NCBI GenBank assembly: GCA_027366615.1
Contig: DAHXNG010000060.1
Location: forward strand, 1 to 45,230
Direction of reading: 5' to 3'
DNA from: Nitrospirota bacterium
Lineage (GTDB): Bacteria > Nitrospirota > Leptospirillia > Leptospirillales > Leptospirillaceae
DNA length: 45,230 nucleotides
Shown here: one piece after another, positions 25,557-34,084 of the stretch
Layout: each line of letters begins with the position of its first letter
Numbering within the stretch: the stretch's first letter is position 1
The notes under the pieces: generated by a model
The model's input: only the letters and a program-made list of their open reading frames with translations
Database searches by the model: none
What the model was told of the DNA's origin: nothing
Translations under genes and position numbers: made by a program

Positions 25557-27085
25557 TCCCCCGTTTTTTCACGATCCGGAAGGGCTCCTGAAGGATCCGG
25601 CTCCCCACCGGTGACATCGATAACTCGAAGCGAAAGGAACAAATCCCGGGTCCGCCCTGAGAGCGTCTCTCCGATCGCGGGAGGCCTGGCACTCGTGACA
25701 AGACGACCGTCCCCCTCCCGCGAAAGAAGGAAGAACCCCCGCGACAGGGGTCTCTCCGGATCCGACTCCCGAAGGGTATCGGCAAGCCTTCCGAACCGCC
25801 GGGATTCCCGAAAAAGACGTCCCTCCATGGCCGTTGAAAGGGATCTCCGGGAAACGGCCAGAGTCTCCCTAAGTCCTCCCAGCGGGAGAAGATCGGCACG
25901 TTCGAGGCGGCCTCTTCGGGAAAGAAGCTCCGTTCCCGCCCCGGAGAGGCGGCCAAGAAAGAGGCGCACGAGACGCCCGGAGCTCTCAGAAAGCCTTCCT
26001 CCCGAGCGGACAATCTGGGCGGACGGATGGAGAAGGCGTCCCGACAGGCCCCTCAGGAAAGAATTGAACGCCAAAAGACGCTCGCGCGTCGACTGGGAGA
26101 GTCTCTCCTGACCTCGCACAAGAGTGAGATGGAGGTGAGAGAGGCGTCGGGAATGCTGTCCGGCTGCACGGCGAAAGCCTCTCAGCCGCTCTTGCTCCTC
26201 CTTCATTCGGGTGGCCATAAGGTCCGTCAGCCGACGCCGCGCCTGGCGGGCGGCATCGAGGACGGACTCGGCGTCGAAGAAGACACGCTTGGCCGCCTCC
26301 GTGGGAGTCGCCACGCGCAGGTCGGCGACAAGATCGGCGACGCTCACATCAACCTCATGGCCGATGGCGGTGACCACCGGTACCGGGCAGGACAGGATGG
26401 CCCGGGCCAGGTCTTCGCGGTTGTAGACCAGGAGATCTTCAGCCGATCCTCCTCCCCGCGTCAGAACAACGACATCGACCTCCGGCATCTCCCGGACAGA
26501 GTCCAATGCCCGAAGAAGATCTCCCGCCGCTTCGGCTCCCTGAACCCTGGCGGGAAGGATGATCACAGGGACAAGCCGGTTTTGCTGGTCGCAGATGCGG
26601 AGGAAGTCCCAGACTGCCGCCCCCTGAGGGGATGTAACAAGTGCCACCTTTCGCGGAAAGCGGGGAATGGGACGCTTCCGTTCGGGCGAGAGAAGACCCT
26701 CTTTTTCCAGAAGTTCGCGCACACGGGCAAACTCCTGGAAAAAAAGGCCAAGACCCGCCGGCCCCATCCGCTCCACCACGATCTGGATCTCTCCGCGAGC
26801 CTCATAGTAGGACAGGCGACCGCGGAGGAGGACCTTGAGGCCCTCTGCCGGCTGGAAGGCGAGGCTCCGGGCGGCCGATCGGAACATGACCCCCCGAAGG
26901 CTTGCGGCGGCATCCCTGACGGTGAAGTAATAGTGGCCGGAGGGCTGGGAGAGTTTGACGTTCGACAGCTCCCCGGTCAGAGCCACCGGTCCGGGGTAGA
27001 GCCTGTCGATCCCCTGGCGGACAGATCCGGCCAGTTCGGCAACGGTGTAGACAACCTCGTTGGTCAGCCCCTCCCCCAACTCCAT
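25553..27085 (-). CDS. xseA: Exodeoxyribonuclease VII large subunit (XseA)
   Basis: Catalytic subunit of exonuclease VII, involved in mismatch repair and single-strand DNA trimming. In 510 residues: an N-terminal OB fold (GELSNVKLSQPSGHYYFTVRD, about 38-58), the nuclease region with TSPQGAAVWDF, PARVQG, LTRGGGSAEDLLVYN and AIGHEVDVSVADLVADLRVATPTEAA, then a long Arg/Leu-rich coiled coil (about 280-430) and a small C-terminal beta domain. ATG start overlaps ymdB by one base (TAATG) and the stop overlaps xseB. The coiled coil is Arg-rich, but nothing looks broken. Confidence 0.96.
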   Translation of the reverse strand: MELGEGLTNEVVYTVAELAGSVRQGIDRLYPGPVALTGELSNVKLSQPSGHYYFTVRDAAASLRGVMFRSAARSLAFQPAEGLKVLLRGRLSYYEARGEIQIVVERMGPAGLGLFFQEFARVRELLEKEGLLSPERKRPIPRFPRKVALVTSPQGAAVWDFLRICDQQNRLVPVIILPARVQGAEAAGDLLRALDSVREMPEVDVVVLTRGGGSAEDLLVYNREDLARAILSCPVPVVTAIGHEVDVSVADLVADLRVATPTEAAKRVFFDAESVLDAARQARRRLTDLMATRMKEEQERLRGFRRAAGQHSRRLSHLHLTLVRGQERLSQSTRERLLAFNSFLRGLSGRLLHPSAQIVRSGGRLSESSGRLVRLFLGRLSGAGTELLSRRGRLERADLLPLGGLRETLAVSRRSLSTAMEGRLFRESRRFGRLADTLRESDPERPLSRGFFLLSREGDGRLVTSARPPAIGETLSGRTRDLFLSLRVIDVTGGEPDPSGALPDREKTGE

Positions 27086-27966
27086 TACCCTTCCCCCCGG
27101 GAGGGCCCCGCAGAGTTGACTCCGGGAAAGATTTCCCTCACAAGCCTCGTCGAAAGAACATGGGCCCGGCCCCCGCGAGAGCGCGTCCCGAGGTCAAGTG
27201 TGACGAGAAGGCCGCAGAAGAGCGTCTCCCCCCCCGCCACCCGGAAGGGACGGGGAACCTGCGTCCGATAGCGGGAAAGAGCTGCCAGGGGCTCGGCTCC
27301 GACAATCGACCAGCGGGGCCCTGTCATCCCAACATCTCCCACGAACCAAAGGCCCTCGGGGTAGCGCGTGAGATCGTTCGTCTGAACATGGGTATGGGTC
27401 CCGTAGAGGAGGTCGGCCCGGCCATCGAGGTGGAAGGCCAAGGCCTGCTTTTCTCCCGTCGCCTCGGCATGGATGTCGAAGGCGATGAAGTCCGGCGGGG
27501 AGAGGTCTTGGGAAAAATCCTCCAAAACCCTGTCGGCAGCGGCGAATGGGCAGTCGGAGGGTCCCATGAAGGCCCGTCCCGAAAGATTGGACAGACCCAC
27601 ACGCACCCCCCCCGCAAGGTCGTAGACCCGGTGGCCGCTCCCGGGACATCCCGGGGAGTAATTCTCCGGCCGGAGGAGGCGCCTCTCGGAGGAGAGCAGG
27701 GACTCTGCCTCCTTTTGGTCAAAGAGATGATTCCCTGTGGTCATTGCGGAGACCCCCAGCCGGAAGCACTCCTCCGCCTTTTTGGGAGTGACTCCCCGGC
27801 CGCCGGCTAGATTCTCTCCGTTAATAAAGATCCCGTCGAGCGGCGCCTCCCTGGACAGGAGTGCGATCCCGGCAGACAGGGCCTCACGGCCGGGACGCCC
27901 GAAGACGTCCCCCACAAAAAGAAGACGGACCGTCTCCTTCCGGTCCGGGGCGGTGTCAGCGGGCAT
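27085..27966 (-). CDS. ymdB: YmdB-family metallophosphoesterase
   Basis: A TIGR00282-type calcineurin-like phosphoesterase. The Bacillus subtilis member hydrolyses 2',3'-cyclic nucleotides and affects RNase Y-dependent transcripts. Metal-site motifs in order: GDVFGRPGR (residues 18-26), NGEN, GNHLFD (family GNHxxD), RPENY, DIHAEATGEK, GTHTHVQTND and DVGMTGPR. 293 residues with an N-terminal extension of about 12 before the first strand and a Gly/Arg-rich tail. ATG overlaps the rny stop by 11 bases, the same rny-ymdB pairing known from Firmicutes and many other phyla. Confidence 0.93.
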   Translation of the reverse strand: MPADTAPDRKETVRLLFVGDVFGRPGREALSAGIALLSREAPLDGIFINGENLAGGRGVTPKKAEECFRLGVSAMTTGNHLFDQKEAESLLSSERRLLRPENYSPGCPGSGHRVYDLAGGVRVGLSNLSGRAFMGPSDCPFAAADRVLEDFSQDLSPPDFIAFDIHAEATGEKQALAFHLDGRADLLYGTHTHVQTNDLTRYPEGLWFVGDVGMTGPRWSIVGAEPLAALSRYRTQVPRPFRVAGGETLFCGLLVTLDLGTRSRGGRAHVLSTRLVREIFPGVNSAGPSRGEG

Positions 27967-29518
27967 ACTCGACGATCCGGTTCTCCCGGATGACGGTGAC
28001 CTTGATCTGTCCCGGATAGGTCAGCTCCGCCTCGATTTTCTGGGCAATACCGCGAGAGATCTCCTGAAGGTCGGCATCGGTGACCTGGTCCTGGTTGACG
28101 ATGATCCGGATCTCCCGTCCCGCCTGGATGGCATAGGCCTTCTCGACCCCCTTGAAGGAGGTGGCGATCGTCTCGAGTTTCTCGAGGCGCTTCACGTAGA
28201 CGTCGATACTCTCTCTTCTCGCCCCGGGCCGGGCCGCAGAAATAGCATCGGCTGCGGCGACAAGAACCGACTCGAGGCAGGAGGGCTCGATATCCCCGTG
28301 GTGGGACATGATTGCGTTCACGACCTGGGAAGGTTCGCCATATTTCTTTGCCGCCTCCCCCCCCAGAGAAGGATGGGAGCCTTCCCCTTCGTGAGAGAGG
28401 GATTTCCCGATGTCGTGAAGGAGACCCGCCCGCTTGGCGATCCTGGAGTCGAGCCCCAGATCGTGGGCCATCATCTGGCAGAGATAGGCCACCTCCCGGG
28501 CATGGAGCAGGTTGTTCTGCCCGTAGCTCGTCCGGAACTTGAGGCGCCCAAGGAGCTTCAGGATCTCGGGATGGATATCGGTGATCCCGAGCTCGAAGGC
28601 GATCTTCTCCGCCTCTTCTTTCAGGGAGACATCGAGGTCGCGGCGAACCTTCTCGACAATCTCCTCGATTCTCGCCGGATGGATTCGGCCATCGGAGAGG
28701 AGCTGTTCGAGTGCGAGCCTGGCCACCTCGCGCCTTAAAGGATCGAACCCGGAGATGATGATGGCATCCGGAGTGTCGTCGATAATCAGGTCGACGCCCG
28801 TGGCCGCCTGAAAGGACCGGATATTTCGCCCTTCACGTCCGATGACCCGCCCCTTCACATCGTCGGAAGGGATCGGGACGACCGAAACACTGATCTCGGC
28901 AACATGCTCGTTGGCATAACGCTGGATGGCCAGGGTCATGGTCTCTCGGGCCTTGCGAACCGACTGGTCGCGGACCTCCTGTTCGAGCTTCTGCGCCAGG
29001 CGGCCCACATCCTGCCTGATCGAGGCCTCTGCGCTCTGGATCAAACGCTCCCGGGCCTCCTCCACCGTCAGAGAGGAGATCTCCTCGAGACGGCGGAGCT
29101 CTGAGGCCTCAAGGGCCCGAAGCTCGGTCTCCCTGGCGGAAAGCGCCTGCTCCTTTGCCGCTATCTTCTGCCTCTCCCGTTCATTTTTCTCGCGAGCATC
29201 GGAGATCTGACGGGCCGTCTGCTCAAGCTCCCCCTCCCGAACACGCAATGTTTGCTCGGCCTCATGGATGACACCTTTCTTGCGAGCCACCTCTTCCTCC
29301 GCCTGGATCCGGATCCGAAGAGCCTCTTCCCGTGCCTCAATCGCCGCTTCCTTTAGAGAGTTCTGCTTCTGCTCTTCGAGACGGGTTCGCTGTTCGGCAA
29401 GGCTTTTCTCTTCAAGAAAAAGAGCCCCGGAACGTCGCTTCGTCCCGATCATGTAGCCGGAATAGAGCCCTGCGGCAGCACCGGCCACCGCAAGGAAAAG
29501 ACAAAGTCCGTATCCCAT
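27956..29518 (-). CDS. rny: Ribonuclease Y
   Basis: Membrane-anchored endoribonuclease that starts mRNA decay. In 520 residues: an N-terminal membrane helix (about 3-22), a long coiled coil (about 30-190) rich in Glu, Arg and Ala, a KH domain with GRVIGREGRNIRSFQAATGVDLI, and an HD domain with HDIGKSLSHEGEGSH followed by AADAISAARPGARRESI and KAYAIQAGREIRIIV. These blocks match RNase Y closely. I chose ATG at 29518, with GAGGG about five bases upstream; the track start adds 11 residues with no hydrophobic character. It heads the rny-ymdB-xse-isp cluster, downstream of a 260-base gap with promoter candidates. Confidence 0.96.
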   Translation of the reverse strand: MGYGLCLFLAVAGAAAGLYSGYMIGTKRRSGALFLEEKSLAEQRTRLEEQKQNSLKEAAIEAREEALRIRIQAEEEVARKKGVIHEAEQTLRVREGELEQTARQISDAREKNERERQKIAAKEQALSARETELRALEASELRRLEEISSLTVEEARERLIQSAEASIRQDVGRLAQKLEQEVRDQSVRKARETMTLAIQRYANEHVAEISVSVVPIPSDDVKGRVIGREGRNIRSFQAATGVDLIIDDTPDAIIISGFDPLRREVARLALEQLLSDGRIHPARIEEIVEKVRRDLDVSLKEEAEKIAFELGITDIHPEILKLLGRLKFRTSYGQNNLLHAREVAYLCQMMAHDLGLDSRIAKRAGLLHDIGKSLSHEGEGSHPSLGGEAAKKYGEPSQVVNAIMSHHGDIEPSCLESVLVAAADAISAARPGARRESIDVYVKRLEKLETIATSFKGVEKAYAIQAGREIRIIVNQDQVTDADLQEISRGIAQKIEAELTYPGQIKVTVIRENRIVEYAR

Positions 29519-29657
29519 TGTTCCCTCGCACTTCTCGTATGCATGATTCAAACGGACAAAATTTCAGGAAGATGCGGCACCCCCTAAAAATAAGGAGCTT
29601 TTCCAAGGCGGCAACTTCCGACTAAACACCTTCGATAAATGACGTGGACGACTTTTC

Positions 29658-29711
29658 ATTATACATGACCGCCCGACCAAAGTCTTTAACTAAAAACTAA
29701 CATTCTGTCAA
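29658..29711 (-). promoter_or_regulatory. Promoter candidates upstream of rny, in the rarA-rny gap
   Basis: The 260-base gap holds two candidates on the minus strand. One is a TATAAT (29658-29663) with a perfect -10 but no good -35 at 16-18 bases. The other is a perfect TTGACA (29706-29711) with a poor TAAAGA 17 bases on. Leader length to rny would be roughly 130 bases. Closer to rarA, an ATTTCTT/AAGAAAT inverted repeat followed by CC and six Ts is a weak terminator candidate for rarA. I see no gene in the rest of the gap. Confidence 0.5.
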
Positions 29712-29778
29712 AAAAGGATTTCTTAAAGGGCTCATAAAACAATGAAGAAATTTTGGGGCCGGGAGAGTGAACCTGACG

Positions 29779-31134
29779 TCACGCACCCGCGGGCGGGGGG
29801 GGCATCACGGGGGAAGATTCGCGGATCTTTCGTGTTGCCTCGAAGCGCTCCCGGAGCTCGCGCTCCCTCCCCCTATCCGAAGGGTAGTAGTAGCGCCGTC
29901 CCTGCCCCCCGGGGAGGTGCTCCTGGGGAGAGACCCCTTCCGGCTGGTCGGGCGGATAGAGATAGTCCAGCGCACCGGGCGCGACATCCCGGGCAAAGGC
30001 GCGCTTCGAGGTCCTGTCCCTGAGCGGAAGGGGAACCGGAGGAGAAAAGCCTCCCCGCACGTCGGAAAGAGCCAGGTCGATGGCCTTATAGGCGGAGATG
30101 CTCTTGGGAGAGAGGGACAGAAAGACGGTTGTCATTGCCAGGGGGATACGACCCTCGGGAAGCCCCACCTGACTCACCGCCTGAAAACACGCAACCGCCT
30201 GCGTCAGGGCCTGGGGATCGGCAAGACCAACATCCTCGGCGGCGAGGATCACAAGACGGCGGGCGATATAGAGAGGATCCTCCCCCCCTTCCAGCATGCG
30301 CGCCAGCCAGTGGAGCGCGGCGTCCGGATCGTAGTTCCGGACGCTTTTGATAAAGGCGGAGATGATGTCGTAATGGCTGTCCTTGTCGCCATAGACCTGT
30401 CCTGCCCGGGAGAGAACGGACAGGACGTCTTCTTCGTTAGCGAGCCTGGCGTCCCCTTCCCTCCTCGCGGCGATCAGGACAACCGACTCAAGCGCCAGGA
30501 GAAGGCGGCGTCCATCGCCCCCGGCATAGCGGAGAAGAAGGGATCGCGCTGCCGGATCAAGAGAGACCGGCATTTTTTTCTCCTCTTTCGCAAGCCTTTC
30601 CACCCCCCGGTCGAGGAGGACCGAGAGAGCCCCTTCCTCCAGGGGGTGGAAGGGGAAGAGAAGAAGTCGCGAGGCCAGGGGAGGGATGAGGGCGGCATAC
30701 GGAGTCTCGTTGGAGAGTCCCAGAAGGATGATCTGCCCGGTCTCGACTCCCGAGAGAAGCACCTCCTGCTGGCTTTTTGACCAGGTATGGATCTCGTCGA
30801 CCACAACCAGATGGCTCCCGCCTTCCCGCCGTCTCGCCTCCCCCCGGAGCAATTCCTTCCGAAGATCCGGCACACCCGAGGTGGTCGCGTTGATCTGGGC
30901 AAAGGAATGGTCGGGAAGAAGTCGGGGAAGAAGCTCTACAAATCCGCTTTTTCCGGTTCCGGGTGGGCCGAAGAGCACCATCGACGGCCAGCGGCCCTCC
31001 GACAGAAATCGCCGGAAGAGCCCGTTTTGACCGAGGAGCGTCTCCTGCCCGACAAGGTCGTCGAGCGAGGCGGGGCGCATCCTGTAGGGAAGCGGAACCG
31101 GACCGTTCCCCCGATCAAAGAGGGATCGCGTCAC
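29779..31134 (-). CDS. rarA: RarA/MgsA-type AAA+ ATPase (replication-associated recombination)
   Basis: A clamp-loader-like AAA+ ATPase that acts at stalled replication forks. Domains: a MGS1-like N-terminus with YRMRPASLDDLVGQETLLG (about 17-35), Walker A GPPGTGKS (about 56-63; Ser rather than the common Thr), Walker B VVVDEIHTW, sensor-1 region LLGLSNETPYAALIPPLASR, and the diagnostic C-terminal tetramer region KDSHYDIISAFIKSVRNYDPDAALHWLARMLEGGEDP. It ends in a region with YLYPPDQPEG--PQEHLP, a form of the family's YPHDYEGGWVxQxYLP. The GTG start has only a weak ribosome site. It lies 70 bases past the 6S RNA end. Confidence 0.93.
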   Translation of the reverse strand: MTRSLFDRGNGPVPLPYRMRPASLDDLVGQETLLGQNGLFRRFLSEGRWPSMVLFGPPGTGKSGFVELLPRLLPDHSFAQINATTSGVPDLRKELLRGEARRREGGSHLVVVDEIHTWSKSQQEVLLSGVETGQIILLGLSNETPYAALIPPLASRLLLFPFHPLEEGALSVLLDRGVERLAKEEKKMPVSLDPAARSLLLRYAGGDGRRLLLALESVVLIAARREGDARLANEEDVLSVLSRAGQVYGDKDSHYDIISAFIKSVRNYDPDAALHWLARMLEGGEDPLYIARRLVILAAEDVGLADPQALTQAVACFQAVSQVGLPEGRIPLAMTTVFLSLSPKSISAYKAIDLALSDVRGGFSPPVPLPLRDRTSKRAFARDVAPGALDYLYPPDQPEGVSPQEHLPGGQGRRYYYPSDRGRERELRERFEATRKIRESSPVMPPPPAGA

Positions 31135-31201
31135 GGAGCCACCGATTTTGTGAGTGAGGAGAAAGTCATTGGGCTATGGGAGGAAGGAGAAACTGTGATG
31201 G

Positions 31202-31220
31202 AAAAAGGGTCCAGGGTGCC
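31202..31220 (-). terminator. 3' end and T-run of the 6S RNA
   Basis: GGCACCCTGGACC forms the 3' arm of the 6S closing stem (opposite GGCCTGGGGTGTT, with G-T pairs and one mismatch) and runs into CTTTTT on the minus strand. This looks like a Rho-independent end in which the closing stem itself is the terminator hairpin. It would also end any readthrough from the tonB-slt-zapA cluster. Confidence 0.55.
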
Positions 31221-31387
31221 GTGCCGGTCTCCATTTGAGATACCCGATGTCTACATGTCGGCGTTCGAGGCTGTTTAGGCTTCCGGCTTCTTTCGAAGCC
31301 GGCATGCACACCGCGAAACCTGCTTGCGCCTTCTCTCAAATGCTTGTAGGTATCAAACTTGACCGAACCTCGAACACCCCAGGCCTT
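31203..31387 (-). ncRNA. ssrS: 6S RNA (ssrS), RNA polymerase-binding regulatory RNA
   Basis: The stretch after the zapA stop matches 6S RNA, which binds housekeeping RNA polymerase by mimicking an open promoter. Three lines support it. (1) Position: directly downstream of zapA, the classic place of ssrS in Proteobacteria. (2) Sequence: GGTGTTCG near the 5' end, GATACCTACAAG, and GCATGCCGG...CCGGAAGCCTAAAC resemble the Escherichia coli blocks GATGTTCG, CATACCACAAG and GCATGCTCGG...CCGAGAAGCCTTAAAAC. (3) Fold: nested helices GGGTG/CACCC, CGGTC/GACCG, CATTTGAGA/TCTCAAATG and an apical CCGGCTTC-GAAA-GAAGCCGG. The ends are estimates: TTTACA-18-TAGTCT overlapping the zapA end would start at about 31387, and five Ts at 31202-31206 would end it, giving about 184 bases, the usual length. 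The 75-residue ORF in the track over this region is a shadow. Confidence 0.85.
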
Positions 31388-31396
31388 GGCCATAGA

Positions 31397-31732
31397 CTAT
31401 TCCTTTCCCGCATCCTTTGTAAAGCCCCCGACAGATGTGCGTTCCGCCGCCCACTTTCTCCACGCATCGAGCTCGAACTCCAGTCGGGACTTCTCTTCCC
31501 GTGTTTGCTCCATTGCATAGATCTTTTCGATGGCCGCGAGCAAAGCGATGGAAAGCGCGTTCTGTTCCGGAAGATCTCCCTGCCCGTTCGCGACGCGCCG
31601 CTTGAGCTCGGCATCGAGCGTCCTGCCGGCCCTTTCCATTCGCCGGGGATCAAAACTCCCCCGAACATCGAGCATAACGTTCAGAACCTTGACCTGAATA
31701 TGTTCAGGTTTTTTCTGGACCGGATGGCTCAC
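31397..31732 (-). CDS. zapA: Cell division protein ZapA
   Basis: A 111-residue ZapA-like protein; the family binds and bundles FtsZ filaments at the division ring. It has the N-terminal beta-rich head (IQVKVLNVMLDVRGSFDP, about 12-29), the helix RRMERAGRTLDAELKRR and a long C-terminal helix (NALSIALLAAIEKIYAMEQTREEKSRLEFELDAW) for dimer/tetramer coiled coil. Sequence similarity to reference ZapA is moderate, but the pattern and the 6S RNA next door agree. GTG start with GGAG five bases upstream, overlapping the preceding coiled-coil gene by 29 bases. Confidence 0.85.
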   Translation of the reverse strand: MSHPVQKKPEHIQVKVLNVMLDVRGSFDPRRMERAGRTLDAELKRRVANGQGDLPEQNALSIALLAAIEKIYAMEQTREEKSRLEFELDAWRKWAAERTSVGGFTKDAGKE

Positions 31733-32003
31733 CCGTTCTCCCCGCCAATGAATGGAGCTTTTTTTCGAGAGAGCGAAAGATCTGATAGAGACTTCCTCGC
31801 TCGCGGCGAAGTACCGTTATCTTCCGCTGGAGTGCGGCCAGCTCCCGATTCTTCTCCTTGATCTCCTGCCTGAGCTTTGCAAGAGTTTTATCATCCCGGG
31901 AGCCTTCTTCCGCGAGATCATTGAGAATATTGTCGATCCTTCTTCGAAGTTCATCGTCCACGGGACTCCCCATCCTGAGTCCCGGGATCTTGTTTTCAAT
32001 CAA
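31704..32003 (-). CDS. Small coiled-coil protein upstream of zapA (ZapB-like candidate)
   Basis: A 99-residue charged protein that I cannot assign to a family with certainty. Residues about 15-90 are nearly all helix-forming, with heptad-like Leu/Ile spacing (LRRRIDNILNDL, then LAKLRQEIKEKNRELAALQRKITVLRRERG). No membrane segment or signal is seen. It starts at TTG, overlapping the slt stop as TTGA, and ends 29 bases inside zapA; an ATG ten codons on (MGSPVDDELRRR) is an alternative start. The tight overlap with zapA suggests a partner role, similar in shape to ZapB, an 81-residue coiled coil in Escherichia coli. That is inference from context and shape. Confidence 0.7.
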   Translation of the reverse strand: MIENKIPGLRMGSPVDDELRRRIDNILNDLAEEGSRDDKTLAKLRQEIKEKNRELAALQRKITVLRRERGSLYQIFRSLEKKLHSLAGRTGEPSGPEKT

Positions 32004-34084
32004 GGAGTGCCATTCCTGACACCTTTCAGGTGCCGTTCAAGATAGGCGTAGTTCCAGAGAACCTCCCGAACATACCGGCGAGTCTCCTGGTATGGGATCG
32101 ATTCGGTAAAGAAGTCCCAGTCGGTCTTTGAAAGGGGGCGCCAGGAGAGGACGGCGTGAAGTCCCGCATTGTATCCTGCGATCGCGCGCTCGGGATGTCC
32201 CGGAACAGCGGAGATCAGACGCTTCAGGTAGAGCCCCCCGATAAGGCTGTTGATCTCCGGATAACGGACCTGTCCCAGATTTTTCACAAGCCCCGGAGCC
32301 AGATCCCCCCCTTCGCCAGCCACCACGGCCAGGGCTGTTTTGGGCATAAGCTGCATCACCCCGAGAGCCCCGTCCACCGAGAGGGATCGCTCGCGGAAAC
32401 GGCTCTCCTGTCGGGCAATGGAAAGCGCCCAGAGCGGGGAGACCCCCGACCGGTAGAATCCTGACAGTATCGAGGCAGTCATCCACTCCCCCGTTGGCAG
32501 CCTCATCCCGGTTCCGTGGGCGGGAAAGATCTGGTCGACCATCAGAAGTCGTTTCCGCTGGGAGACGGCCATATCGAGGTCTCCGTAGCGCAGGATCTGC
32601 TCTGGATCGATCCCGGGATGGCGAGAAAAGCGGTCGATCACGAGCGCCGGACCAAAAAGACCCATCTGGGAAAGCTCCTCCATGGCCTTCCTGATGCGGA
32701 ATGGAGGCCGCTCAAGCCGTGTGGGATGGTGGGGAGGAAGGTGGAAGGCTCCGCACTCCCCCCGGCAGGCGATGGCCGACCAAAGAGGGTACGGGCTCCC
32801 GTCCCCTCCATCGATCGCCTTTCGGTAGAGGGTCCGTGCCCGGGCCGGATGGCCGAGCTTCTCCAAAAGGCGTGCGCGGAAGTAGCGCGTTCTGGCAAGA
32901 AGTGATGTTCTTTCCGGGGAAATATCGCGCAGGACCGACGAGAGATTCTTCCAGTGCGCCAATGCGCCCTTCCGGTCTCCTCGAAGGGCCAGGTCGAGAC
33001 CGTAAAGCCAGGCCGCATCCTGCCCATCCCGGCTCTTCCAGAGGGAACGGGGAAGGTCGAGAGTTGCGGGAATGTGCGGAAGGGGCGAGACGATATCCTG
33101 GCGAAGGGACATGACAACCATGCCCGGGAGAGCAGAGAAGTCGGGATACTCATTGAAAAGACTGTGGAGACAGGCCACTCCTGTCTCCAGATCCCGAGAG
33201 ATCTTAATGCGACATCGCAGGCTTTCGATCTCCGAGCGAACGGCAAGCCGGGGAGCTTCAAGAAGGGTTCCGTCAATCAGTGTCAGGGCCTTTACCGAAT
33301 CCCCCTGCATCACCAGTGCCCGGGCTCCGAGATAGCTGGCCCTGTCCCTGTAGGGAAAGGGAGGAGAGGAGGCAAGATAGGCCTCCGTCTCGCGGAGGAC
33401 CAGATCGTTTGCCCCCATCGACTGAAGAGTCGTCCATCGCGGGACGAGCACATCTCCTCCCGGAACGGCAGGGCGCAAACCCTCCAGCGCGACGGCACTC
33501 TCGGGGCTCAGGGGATGAAAGGCGACAAGGCGGCCGAAGAGCTCCTGACGACGATCTCCAGAGGAGGCCAAGGCCTTTTTTAGCAGGGCCCGCGATCTGC
33601 CATCGCCCGCAGAGCCCCGGGAGAGGGGGGAGAAGACCGCATTCTCCCGGGAGGCTTCCATGCGAAGAAGAGTCGTTCTCTGCGCGGCTGAAAGGCCCCT
33701 CGAGTTCGCAATGTGCCAGAGAAGGACCGGGGCCAGGTCGGGATAGGCAGAAAGAGCTGGATCCAGTCCGTCCCGAGTCAGGGGAACGTCTGGAGATCCC
33801 ATCCATGCCTTGAGAAAAAGGGCCCGTTTCCTGTAGGGCTCCGGAAGAGCCTTGGGATCGAGTTTTGACAGCTTGAGCTTTTCGGCCCGGGAGCTTCGGG
33901 AAAGCGACTCAATGGAGGGGAAAGGGGGCTCCGAAGAGAGGTAGGAGAGGAGCCCCATGTAGCGTTCGAGTCCCCGGTTCTGAGCCGACATCGTCCCGGC
34001 AGCCCGGGACCGGGGAACACCGGCAAGGATCAGCATTCCAAGAAAAACGAAAAAAAACGTCCGGAGCAATTTACTGGATGACAT
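32000..34084 (-). CDS. slt: Soluble lytic murein transglycosylase (Slt70-like)
   Basis: Periplasmic enzyme that cleaves the MurNAc-GlcNAc bond of peptidoglycan to give 1,6-anhydro ends. In 694 residues: an N-terminal signal peptide (MSSSKLLRTFFFVFLGMLILAG, cleavage near SRAAG), a long superhelical alpha region (about 50-500) as in Slt70, and a C-terminal GH23 domain with ALSIARQESRF (catalytic Glu), SVDGALGVMQLMPKTA, AIAGYNAG and ESIPYQETRRYVREVLWNYAYL. The track start at 34183 lies inside the tonB-like gene; ATG at 34084 (or 34096) fits the signal peptide. It overlaps the tonB-like stop by 14 bases. Confidence 0.92.
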   Translation of the reverse strand: MSSSKLLRTFFFVFLGMLILAGVPRSRAAGTMSAQNRGLERYMGLLSYLSSEPPFPSIESLSRSSRAEKLKLSKLDPKALPEPYRKRALFLKAWMGSPDVPLTRDGLDPALSAYPDLAPVLLWHIANSRGLSAAQRTTLLRMEASRENAVFSPLSRGSAGDGRSRALLKKALASSGDRRQELFGRLVAFHPLSPESAVALEGLRPAVPGGDVLVPRWTTLQSMGANDLVLRETEAYLASSPPFPYRDRASYLGARALVMQGDSVKALTLIDGTLLEAPRLAVRSEIESLRCRIKISRDLETGVACLHSLFNEYPDFSALPGMVVMSLRQDIVSPLPHIPATLDLPRSLWKSRDGQDAAWLYGLDLALRGDRKGALAHWKNLSSVLRDISPERTSLLARTRYFRARLLEKLGHPARARTLYRKAIDGGDGSPYPLWSAIACRGECGAFHLPPHHPTRLERPPFRIRKAMEELSQMGLFGPALVIDRFSRHPGIDPEQILRYGDLDMAVSQRKRLLMVDQIFPAHGTGMRLPTGEWMTASILSGFYRSGVSPLWALSIARQESRFRERSLSVDGALGVMQLMPKTALAVVAGEGGDLAPGLVKNLGQVRYPEINSLIGGLYLKRLISAVPGHPERAIAGYNAGLHAVLSWRPLSKTDWDFFTESIPYQETRRYVREVLWNYAYLERHLKGVRNGTP

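Noticed and set aside
31166-31393. 75-residue minus-strand ORF downstream of zapA
   Set aside because: It lies wholly over the 6S RNA, has no family pattern, and is best explained as a chance ORF in a structured RNA gene.
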